This document shows positions 27,272 through 33,802 of a stretch of DNA of 64,000 nucleotides, one piece after another. A program made the position numbers and the translations under genes. How positions within the stretch are numbered: position 1 is the stretch's first letter; each line of letters opens with the position of its first letter. The DNA comes from Bacillota bacterium (GTDB lineage: Bacteria; Bacillota; SHA-98; UBA4971), in the NCBI GenBank assembly GCA_012842395.1, contig DUSX01000034.1:1-64000 (forward strand), read 5' to 3'. The notes under the pieces are model-generated. The model made no database searches. It was not told the origin of the DNA and saw only the letters and a program-made list of their open reading frames with translations.

Positions 27272-27814
27272 GTGGAAATAGGCAGTACACCTGGGGTTCG
27301 AAAGCCACATCGAGACCGGGGCTTTACGCTGGTTGAGGTCCTCGTCGTGCTCACCATAGTCCCGCTCGTGCTCGGGATCGCCTTCAGTGCGGTCTCGGTC
27401 GCTCTTCGCTCATACAGGCTCGTCGAAGCCAGAGCCGACCTTTGCTCTGCCGGAACGCTGGTCATGGAGACGCTGGGACAAGACATACGGGGCGTAAGAA
27501 GGATCTACGAGGACTCGTCGGAAGCGCGGTTTCACGGGCTTGTACAAGACAACATGACAGACGTTTCTTATGAGTTTGTTCCGTCGGAAGGGTCCTTGCC
27601 AGGCACCCTGCGTCGAAACGGCAAAGATCTCTTTGGGCCCGACACGTCCGTCACGTCGTGTGAGTTCACCTACCTTGCGCCAGGCCCTGATCCGGACGCT
27701 CCCCTTGAGGAGGTCGCTCCTCAAAACGCCTCGTCCGTGAAAGTGCGGCTCACGATCGCGAACAAGTCGACCTCGATGACCTACGAATCCATCTTCGACG
27801 CACGGAATCTCTGA
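27272..27814 (+). CDS. Type IV pilin-like protein (GspJ/PilW type)
   Basis: 180 residues beginning at GTG 27272 (AGGAGG lies upstream at about 27246, and GGAGGG closer in). The prepilin motif DRGFTLVEVLVVLTIVPLVLGIAFSAVSVALRSYRLVEARADL is typical of GspJ/PilW minor pseudopilins. The head domain includes LGQDIRGVRRIYEDSSEARFHG, as in the GspJ group. It is the third gene of the cluster, 25 bases from the second, so probably one operon. Confidence 0.84.
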   Translation: MEIGSTPGVRKPHRDRGFTLVEVLVVLTIVPLVLGIAFSAVSVALRSYRLVEARADLCSAGTLVMETLGQDIRGVRRIYEDSSEARFHGLVQDNMTDVSYEFVPSEGSLPGTLRRNGKDLFGPDTSVTSCEFTYLAPGPDPDAPLEEVAPQNASSVKVRLTIANKSTSMTYESIFDARNL

Positions 27815-27826
27815 AAGTTAGAGAAG

Positions 27827-27859
27827 TCTAACCCTGGATTAACCGATATCTCACCTCGC
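27827..27859 (+). promoter_or_regulatory. Candidate response-regulator operator upstream of the acidic exported protein
   Basis: TCTAACC (27827) and ATTAACC (27838) are direct repeats with an 11-base period, as expected for OmpR/PhoB-type regulators. They are followed by TATCTCACCTCGC (27847-27859), which recurs with one change at 30868-30880 before the PAP2 gene. A GATAGAT at about 27863 may be the -10. Confidence 0.45.
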
Positions 27860-27946
27860 CGGGATAGATTCAAATTGGCTGGAGGGAGCAGCACTGGTGA
27901 CGCTGCCCCGCCTGCCGGATCTGACCCGGAAGGAGGTGACACTACG

Positions 27947-28291
27947 ATGTCGCGCTCTGCAAAGATCCTCGCTGTGGTTTTCGCGATAAGCCTAGCAGTT
28001 GCAACCTCCATCTACGCCTACGCGCAGTCCGCGAGCGGCGCCGGCAACACGGTCGCTGCTTCGCAGGAAACGACGCAGGTGAACGCCCAGGATACGTCTG
28101 GCAACGTCGCCCAGGTTCAAGCTGATGACGAGGCTGCCGAGTCCCAGGAGGCAGTCGAGTCTGAGGCTGAGACCGAGGGCGCTGAATCAGAGGAGTCCGA
28201 GGCTGCTGAGTCTGCAAATGACCCGGTGGAGGCGCCCGGCACCCCCGGCTATGAGGAAGGCAACTTCGACGGACAGCACGAGTTCAAGTAA
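27947..28291 (+). CDS. Acidic exported protein of unknown function
   Basis: ATG 27947 is set by AAGGAGGTGA seven bases upstream, giving 114 residues; the longer frame from 27875 is unsupported. A signal peptide (MSRSAKILAVVFAISLAVATSIYAYAQ) is followed by a Gln/Thr-rich part and then a strongly acidic Glu/Ser/Ala repeat-like segment (AAESQEAVESEAETEGAESEE in outline). It probably stays outside the cell. I do not recognise a family. It lies just before the two-component system, and its promoter region shares elements with that of the PAP2 gene. Confidence 0.65.
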   Translation: MSRSAKILAVVFAISLAVATSIYAYAQSASGAGNTVAASQETTQVNAQDTSGNVAQVQADDEAAESQEAVESEAETEGAESEESEAAESANDPVEAPGTPGYEEGNFDGQHEFK

Positions 28292-28379
28292 GCCTGGGAG
28301 CCTGTGGTGGTGACCCAACGAACGGGCAACGTGCGCAGGTCACGGCGGGTTCGTGCTGGAGAGGTTCTGGCAACATGGT

Positions 28380-28418
28380 GCGGTGCTCTGATGTCCCCCA
28401 AGGGGACCGGAGCACCGC
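28380..28418. promoter_or_regulatory. Strong stem-loop after the acidic exported protein gene
   Basis: GCGGTGCTC (28380-28388) pairs with GAGCACCGC (28410-28418), and inner GTCCCC pairs with GGGGAC around loop CAA. There is no U-tract on either strand, so it may be a transcript end-protecting hairpin rather than a true intrinsic terminator. Confidence 0.5.
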
Positions 28419-28452
28419 ATCGTCTGGACATGAGGCTAGAGCGCTACCACCC

Positions 28453-28481
28453 TTGCATCAGCGTTCGAGTAGTGGGATAAT
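28453..28481 (+). promoter_or_regulatory. Sigma-A promoter of the two-component operon
   Basis: TTGCAT (28453-28458), 17 bases, GATAAT (28476-28481). It implies a leader of about 200 bases before the response regulator, in which I see no known RNA element. Confidence 0.55.
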
Positions 28482-28690
28482 GGCGGAGGTCAGAGGTCTC
28501 GAGCGGGGGAGTGGACGCGACCGGGTCCGCGCTGGCTGGTGTAGCTCCTGTGGATATCCGTCAGGCACGCCAGCCGAAGCAGAGTCCTATGTCACAGACC
28601 GGCAGGAGGGAATGGCCTCTGCTTCTATCACCAAGTGCGGGACGGGCTGCGTTCGCCCCAGGATAATGGTTGCGCAAGAGGGGTTGAAGC

Positions 28691-29365
28691 TTGAGGGTTC
28701 TCGTGGTGGAAGACGAGGACAAGATCGCGGCGTTCATAAAGAAAGGCCTCGAGGAGGAAGGGTACGCCGTGGACGTGGTGGGAGACGGCGAGTCCGCGCT
28801 CGACTACGTCTTCTCTGTGGACTACGATGTCATCATCCTCGATATCATGCTCCCGCGAAAAGACGGCATCTCGGTGTGCCAGAAGCTAAGGGAGCGCGGC
28901 TGCAACGCACCCATCCTCATGCTGACCGCAAGAGACGCTGTGGACGACCGCGTCCGAGGCCTGGACGCGGGTGCCGATGACTACCTTGTCAAGCCGTTCG
29001 CCTTCAGGGAGCTCGTGGCACGGATCCGTGCTCTCCTGAGACGTCCCAGAGACGTCATCTCTTCGCAGCTTCAAGTGGGCGACCTCGTCCTGGATACCAG
29101 GACCCGCGTGGCCCAGCGGGGCGGTCGGAGAATAGAGCTCTCCGCGCGGGAATACGCCCTCCTCGAGTTCCTCATGCGCAACAAAAACCAGGTGTTGACC
29201 CGTACCCAGATATCGGAGCATGTTTGGGATTACGATTTCTTCAGCGAATCCAACGTCGTCGACGTGTACATCAGGTACCTGCGTGTCAAGGTGGACGAGG
29301 GATTCGAGCCAAAGCTCATACAAACGGTCAGGGGCGTAGGCTACAAGATCTCCGACCAGGCCTGA
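28691..29365 (+). CDS. OmpR/PhoB-family response regulator
   Basis: 224 residues. The receiver domain has acidic residues VEDEDKIAAF, the phosphorylated Asp51 in VIILDIMLPRKDG, the Thr of MLTARD and Lys in LVKPF. A winged-helix DNA-binding domain follows (ELSAREYALLEFLMRNKNQVLTRTQI...VDVYIRYLRVKVD...TVRGVGYKI). The start is TTG 28691, with GAGGGG seven bases upstream. It is co-transcribed with the kinase (43-base gap). Candidate operators with 11-base direct repeats lie upstream of the neighbouring exported-protein and PAP2 genes. Confidence 0.95.
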   Translation: MRVLVVEDEDKIAAFIKKGLEEEGYAVDVVGDGESALDYVFSVDYDVIILDIMLPRKDGISVCQKLRERGCNAPILMLTARDAVDDRVRGLDAGADDYLVKPFAFRELVARIRALLRRPRDVISSQLQVGDLVLDTRTRVAQRGGRRIELSAREYALLEFLMRNKNQVLTRTQISEHVWDYDFFSESNVVDVYIRYLRVKVDEGFEPKLIQTVRGVGYKISDQA

Positions 29366-29407
29366 GAAGGCGCGCGCCAGGGTTCGCTTTGGAGGAATGC
29401 GACGCGA

Positions 29408-30814
29408 ATGTTCGACAAGACTGTCCCTATACGGGTGCGGCTCACCGCATGGTATATGCTCCTCGTGGCCCTTACATTGGCCGCGTTCGGCGGGTTCGTC
29501 TACCTAAACCTGGCGCGAGGCCTGTACGCCGAGGTAGACGCCGGACTGCGCACGCTCGCGCAGGAAGCGGCGCGCGGGATCGACAGTGAGAACGGAGTCC
29601 TGCGCTTTCAGAACACAGACACCGGCCATTTGGTCGTCTCCGCCACTTTACCCGTGCTTCGTCGCTGGGAGGATAACGTCATCATGCGCCTCCTCGACGA
29701 AGCCGGCAACACAGTCGACGGCGTCGGAGAGCACGCCCAGCTGCCCCCGCCGCGCGACCGCGACCTGCGTGCCGGCTTTTCCACTGTCCGAGTCGCCGGA
29801 GAGCCTTGGCGGGTGTACACCATCCGCATAGACCTGCCGCCGAACCGTTCGCCGTACCTATTGCAGGTCGCGCGGCCACTTAGCGCCGTGGACGAAACCC
29901 TCGAACGGGTAGCGGGCGTCCTCATGCTCGGGATCCCGCTCGTCTTGTTTGTGGCGGCACTTGGCGGCATCTTCATCTCGGGACGTGCCCTCGGTCCCAT
30001 AGCCCACGTGACGCGGCTCGCGAAGGAGATCGGCGCGGACGACCTCTCCCGGAGGCTCAACCTCACGCTCCCCGACGACGAAGTCGGGAGGCTGGCAAGC
30101 ACCTTCGATAACATGCTATCGCGCCTCGAGGCCGCGTTCGAGCGGGAAAAGCAGTTCACGCAGGATGCGGCGCACGAGCTTCGAACGCCCCTCACTGTGA
30201 TGAAGGGGACAATTGACGTGGCGCTCTCCAGGCCGAGGGACGCCGCAGAGTATAGGTCCGCGCTCGTGGAGGTGGGGGCCCAGGTGGACCGCCTCATCCA
30301 TCTGGCGGAAGGACTCCTTTTCCTCGCACGGGCGGAGCGCAGGGATTCGAAGCTCAACGTGGAGTCGCTCGACCTCGCCATCCTCGTGGCCGGACTCGTC
30401 GACGAATTGCGACCCGTCGCTGAAGCGAAGGGCGTCTCCATCAGCTACGATGGCCCGGCCAGCTTGCCGTTGAAGGGTGACCAGGACCGCCTCATTCGCC
30501 TCTTCCTGAACCTTCTCGACAACGCGGTCAAATACACGCCAGCCGGGGGAAACGTGACTGCCGTGGTCTCCCGGCGAGGGTGCGGCGTCGAGGTAGCTGT
30601 GATGGACACTGGGTCAGGCATACCGCCCGAGCACCTGCCTCACATCTTCGAGCGCTTTTACCGCGTGGACAAAGCCCGCTCGCGGAGCGAGGGCGGGGTC
30701 GGCCTCGGCCTTGCCATCGCCGAACACATCGCCGAGCTGCACGGGGGGAGCATTCGAGTGGCGTCCGAGCTCGGTAAGGGCACCATCTTCACGGTGAGTC
30801 TTCCCGCAATCTAA
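29408..30814 (+). CDS. Membrane sensor histidine kinase
   Basis: 468 residues. A membrane segment at about 14-36, an extracytoplasmic sensor of about 140 residues and a second segment at about 177-197 are followed by a HAMP domain (GRALGPIAHVTRLAKEIGADDLSRRL). The HisKA phospho-acceptor motif is FTQDAAHELRTPLTVMKG (His near 257). The HATPase domain shows N box NLLDNAVKYT, G1 DTGSGIPPEHL, F box FERFYRVDK and G2 GVGLGLAIAEHI. It is the cognate kinase of the regulator upstream. The signal sensed is unknown; cell-envelope neighbours suggest an envelope cue. Confidence 0.95.
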   Translation: MFDKTVPIRVRLTAWYMLLVALTLAAFGGFVYLNLARGLYAEVDAGLRTLAQEAARGIDSENGVLRFQNTDTGHLVVSATLPVLRRWEDNVIMRLLDEAGNTVDGVGEHAQLPPPRDRDLRAGFSTVRVAGEPWRVYTIRIDLPPNRSPYLLQVARPLSAVDETLERVAGVLMLGIPLVLFVAALGGIFISGRALGPIAHVTRLAKEIGADDLSRRLNLTLPDDEVGRLASTFDNMLSRLEAAFEREKQFTQDAAHELRTPLTVMKGTIDVALSRPRDAAEYRSALVEVGAQVDRLIHLAEGLLFLARAERRDSKLNVESLDLAILVAGLVDELRPVAEAKGVSISYDGPASLPLKGDQDRLIRLFLNLLDNAVKYTPAGGNVTAVVSRRGCGVEVAVMDTGSGIPPEHLPHIFERFYRVDKARSRSEGGVGLGLAIAEHIAELHGGSIRVASELGKGTIFTVSLPAI

Positions 30815-30860
30815 CAGGCCGCGGCTTGCGCCCGGCCTCTTCCCGGCCCCTTGCTTCGGG

Positions 30861-30909
30861 TTAGAACTATCTCACCCCGCTCTAATCGTCCTCTAATCCT
30901 GCTCTGTGA
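30861..30909 (+). promoter_or_regulatory. Candidate response-regulator operator upstream of PAP2/DedA
   Basis: Three direct repeats in an 11-base register: CTCTAATC at 30880, CTCTAATC at 30891 and CTCTGTGA at 30902. They are preceded by TATCTCACCCCGC (30868-30880), which is nearly identical to a segment before the acidic exported protein. The spacing suits tandem binding of an OmpR/PhoB-type regulator. Confidence 0.5.
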
Positions 30910-30952
30910 TACTTGGATGTGACCCCGGTGCACGGGAGGGCTTCAGGGGGGA

Positions 30953-31576
30953 ATGACTGTGGCGGTCCTCCACGTCTGGGCGAGCACGGTGATCGTCCTC
31001 GACGCGAGGCTGGCCCACGCGATCCACCACATCTGTCATCAAGACACCTTGGGCTTCCTGATGGTGGCGGTTACAGACCTTGGTAACGGATTCGTGCTCC
31101 TCGGGACGGCCTTGGCTCTGTACATTGCGGGCGACGATGACACCAAGCGATATGCCCGGCTCGCGGCAACCGCCTTCATCGTTCTCGGCCTCGTGGTTCA
31201 GTCCTGCAAGCACATGGTCGGACGTGAGCGGCCGCTCGGAGGGTCTTTCGACTCGTTTCCGTCGGGACACACGAGCGAGGCGTTCTGCATGTCCTGGGTC
31301 TGGGGGGCAAGGTGGCCCAGGCTCCGGACGGCTCTTCTCTTCGTGGCTGCGCTCGTAGGGTTGTCACGAGTCTACCTGATGGCGCATTACCCGCTCGATG
31401 TGATGGCAGGTGCAGCGCTCGGGTTAGCAGGCGGGGCCATTGCCCTCAGCGCGGCCCGCCGGGCCGGGTGCAATCGGGAAGGTGCCCGGGCAACAAACCG
31501 ACGAAGGCACCTTGGGGCGGGCGCCTCCGCCACACGACCAGTCCAATGCCCCCTGCGGAAGGCAATAAGGCGATGA
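30953..31576 (+). CDS. PAP2 superfamily membrane phosphatase
   Basis: 207 residues with the three PAP2 phosphatase motifs: KHMVGRERP (motif 1), PSGHTSEAF (motif 2) and SRVYLMAHYPLDVMAG (motif 3). About five membrane helices place the active site at the outer face. Such enzymes dephosphorylate undecaprenyl pyrophosphate or other lipid phosphates. Its TGA overlaps the ATG of the DedA gene, and both families are implicated in lipid-carrier recycling, so a joint role in undecaprenyl phosphate turnover is likely. Confidence 0.88.
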   Translation: MTVAVLHVWASTVIVLDARLAHAIHHICHQDTLGFLMVAVTDLGNGFVLLGTALALYIAGDDDTKRYARLAATAFIVLGLVVQSCKHMVGRERPLGGSFDSFPSGHTSEAFCMSWVWGARWPRLRTALLFVAALVGLSRVYLMAHYPLDVMAGAALGLAGGAIALSAARRAGCNREGARATNRRRHLGAGASATRPVQCPLRKAIRR

Positions 31577-32247
31577 GCACGCTTGCAGCACTCTCAGCGG
31601 TCCTCACAGAAGCTCTCATGGCGCACGGGGTAGTGGGCATGGTTGCGGTCGCGTTCGTGGAGGCATGGATCTTCCCGATACCTCCCGATGTGTTGCTAGT
31701 AGGCATCGCAATGCTGAGCCCTGGGAAGGCGTTAGTGTACGCCTTCTTCTGCACACTGGCGTCGTCGGCGGGCGGGGTGTTCGGGTGGCTGATCGGCCGG
31801 AAGCTCGGACGCGCAGTCTTCACATGGCGCCCGCTGAGAAGCGTCCTGCCGCAGCGCTACGTCGCGAGGGCTGAGGGCATGTTCCGGCGGCATGGCGGGC
31901 TCGCGGTGGCCTTCGCGGCCCTCACGCCTATTCCCTACAAGGTCTTCACCATAGCGGCGGGCCTCTTCCGCGTCCGGCCGGACCTCGTCTTCGTCGCCTC
32001 GCTCGCCGGGCGAGGAGCGCGGTTCTTCTTCGAAGCAGGCGTAGTGATGCTCATGGGAGAGCATGCCACCGCCTTCCTCGGTCGAGGCCTGAGCCCCATC
32101 ACCCTCGCAGCGGGGACACTCGCCGTGCTGGTGGCCGTGGTCTCGAGTCGCGCGCGACCACGACGAGACAGCGAGCAGCCCTGCCCTGTGAAAAGGCGGC
32201 GCGTGGCCGGTTCCCGGCACCGACCGGACCATAGGCCCGCGGTGTGA
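31573..32247 (+). CDS. DedA family membrane protein
   Basis: The ATG at 31573 overlaps the PAP2 stop (ATGA) and gives 224 residues. The DedA/VTT fold is indicated by VEAWIFPIPPDVLLVG, GGVFGWLIGRKLGR and the Arg-bearing re-entrant loop ALTPIPYKVFTIAAGLFRV. Some DedA proteins move undecaprenyl phosphate or other lipids between leaflets; which lipid is not visible here. The longer upstream frame is a shadow of PAP2. A basic C-terminal tail ends the protein. Confidence 0.87.
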   Translation: MSTLAALSAVLTEALMAHGVVGMVAVAFVEAWIFPIPPDVLLVGIAMLSPGKALVYAFFCTLASSAGGVFGWLIGRKLGRAVFTWRPLRSVLPQRYVARAEGMFRRHGGLAVAFAALTPIPYKVFTIAAGLFRVRPDLVFVASLAGRGARFFFEAGVVMLMGEHATAFLGRGLSPITLAAGTLAVLVAVVSSRARPRRDSEQPCPVKRRRVAGSRHRPDHRPAV

Positions 32248-32349
32248 TGGGCCCGCGGCGCGGCGACGGGCGAAATGCCGACAACCCGTGGTAGCCACAG
32301 TCTGTCGTGCATTGCATGGGGCGACACACGAAATGGTAAAGATCCGCTG

Positions 32350-32379
32350 TTGACAACGGGCGGAATATGTTGCTAGAAT
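32350..32379 (+). promoter_or_regulatory. Sigma-A promoter of the T-box operon
   Basis: Consensus TTGACA (32350-32355), an 18-base spacer, and TAGAAT (32374-32379); it ends about 60 bases before the T-box stem I. Confidence 0.8.
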
Positions 32380-32436
32380 AGGGGCAACCGGATGTGACAT
32401 CGCCAGCACGTGCATGGCAGCGTCCATAACCACAAA

Positions 32437-32826
32437 CACGCGAGAGACGTTGAAGGGGAGGTCGCCGCAGAAGATCCTTATCCAGAGCGAGCGGGGGATG
32501 GTGCAAGCCCCGCGGAGATGGATGTGGCGAGTGGGCCCCAGAGTCGCAGGCTGAAAGGTTGGCGAAGGCACCGCGCCGGCGGGCTGCGGTCTACCGGAGA
32601 CGGAGCACCGGGCAGGTGCGACAGGACTCTAGCGCACGCGGAACAAGCCGCCGAGTAGGCTGAGCCGGGAGCCTCCGTTACAAGGCAGGGATATCGCTGG
32701 AGGCGTCGTGTCGTATTGTGGCGCCGAACGCCGTATCCTGGTAACGAGTGGGGTAGGTTCGGTCTATCTCACGAGGGTGGCACCACGGGTTTTCAAGCTC
32801 GTCCCTTACGGGGCGAGCTTATTTGT
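32437..32826 (+). promoter_or_regulatory. T-box leader, predicted Trp (UGG) specifier
   Basis: A tRNA-sensing leader. The T-box sequence AGGGTGGCACCACGGG (32774-32789) is near-canonical and is followed by an intrinsic terminator (32795-32820) of the competing fold. Stem I can be drawn with GCGA/TCGC at its base, GGGG (32455-32458)/CCCC (32536-32539), then a specifier loop (AGG opposite GTGGG), TCGCC (32462)/GGCGA (32526), the AG bulge CAGAGCGAG and the distal GATGGTGCAAG loop. The loop's triplet is TGG (32532-32534). CCGTTA-type sequence follows before the T-box. Uncharged tRNA should favour read-through into the downstream operon. Confidence 0.88.
32795..32826 (+). terminator. T-box-controlled intrinsic terminator
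   Basis: AAGCTCGTCCC (32795-32805) pairs with GGGGCGAGCTT (32810-32820), one G-U, loop TTAC, then ATTTGTTTAT. It is the alternative to the T-box antiterminator. Confidence 0.9.
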
Positions 32827-32904
32827 TTATGTTGAGCGTTTGTAGTTTGCAGCCAGTATCCGAAGGATGACACACGGAGTCTTGGTCCGGAGGCGGCGTC
32901 TGAC

Positions 32905-33774
32905 ATGTACGATCTCAAAATCGTGGTTGACGAGATCAAGGGATTCTGCGATCTTCCAATGAAAGTCGGGGATTACTTCGAGGTAAGCGGGGGCCGGATC
33001 ACGATCCCTGACGGCAAGTTCATGTGTCTGTGGGCCCTTCAGAGCCTGCTGCCGATGCTCCCGGCGAAGCAGCGCAACATCGTCGAGGACAACGACTGGC
33101 TTGCGGACACCGTCCGGGTGATGTGCCCCGACCCCAACGGCATGGTCGTGTTTCGCATCGAACGCGTCGGGGAGCCCGCCCCCAGCGGCAAAGGAAAGCC
33201 GTGCTGCTGGCCAGAGCGCGGCGGTGGCACGCGGGGCGCGCCGGGGCCACGTCCCAGGATGCTAGTGAACGAGAAAGTGTGCGCTGGTTGTCGCGCCTGC
33301 GAGCTCATCTGCAGTTTTGTACACGAGCGAAGGTTCTCCGACCTGCTTTCAAGGATACACGTGTACAAGGTGGATGAGGACGGGATCGATCGTCCGATAG
33401 TGTGCAGGCAGTGCGGCAACGCGAGGTGCGTGGACGCCTGTCCGAACGCGGCGCTCTCCCGCGACCCCAACACGAGACACATCATCGTGGACGAGGCGCG
33501 ATGCACGAAATGCGGGTCTTGCGCGCAAGCCTGCCCCTTCGACGCCATCGCGTTCCATCCCGAAAGCGGGACGCCGCTCATATGCGATCTCTGCGGCGGC
33601 GATCCCGAGTGCGTCAAGAGGTGCCCCACCGGGGCGATCTCGTACGGCCTCGCGGGCGCTGCTGCGCGCGCCGCAGCAGCCCCGCCCCATGCCGGCTCGG
33701 GGCATTCGACACGCCCGGCAGGCCCGGCAGGCGGGGTCGGAGACCAGGGCGGCTCCGGTCGTGCGGCACGGTGA
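32905..33774 (+). CDS. TIGR04076-like domain fused to a four-cluster ferredoxin, AOR electron partner
   Basis: 289 residues in two parts. Residues 1-90 (YDLKIVVDEIKGFC...GKFMCLWALQSLLPML...VMCPDPNGMVVFRIE) resemble the small TIGR04076 proteins of anaerobes. After a Gly/Pro linker, residues about 115-245 form a HycB/AorB-type iron-sulfur domain with Cys motifs CAGCRACELIC, CRQCGNARCVDACP, CTKCGSCAQACP and CDLCGGDPECVKRCP, enough for four [4Fe-4S] clusters. It should carry electrons for the oxidoreductase encoded next. It is the first gene after the T-box; the fusion itself is unusual. Confidence 0.86.
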   Translation: MYDLKIVVDEIKGFCDLPMKVGDYFEVSGGRITIPDGKFMCLWALQSLLPMLPAKQRNIVEDNDWLADTVRVMCPDPNGMVVFRIERVGEPAPSGKGKPCCWPERGGGTRGAPGPRPRMLVNEKVCAGCRACELICSFVHERRFSDLLSRIHVYKVDEDGIDRPIVCRQCGNARCVDACPNAALSRDPNTRHIIVDEARCTKCGSCAQACPFDAIAFHPESGTPLICDLCGGDPECVKRCPTGAISYGLAGAAARAAAAPPHAGSGHSTRPAGPAGGVGDQGGSGRAAR

Positions 33775-33802
33775 GATAAGCTCTAGTGGGGGGCAAGAAC
33801 CT

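Noticed and set aside
28380-28418. Called at first as an intrinsic terminator
   Set aside because: The stem is strong but no T-tract follows on either strand, so it is kept only as a stem-loop.
32390-32700. First taken for a cobalamin riboswitch because of the long GC-rich leader with GGTGCAAG
   Set aside because: The T-box AGGGTGGCACCACGGG, the following terminator and the stem I AG bulge explain the region better; no B12-box (GCCACTG) is present.
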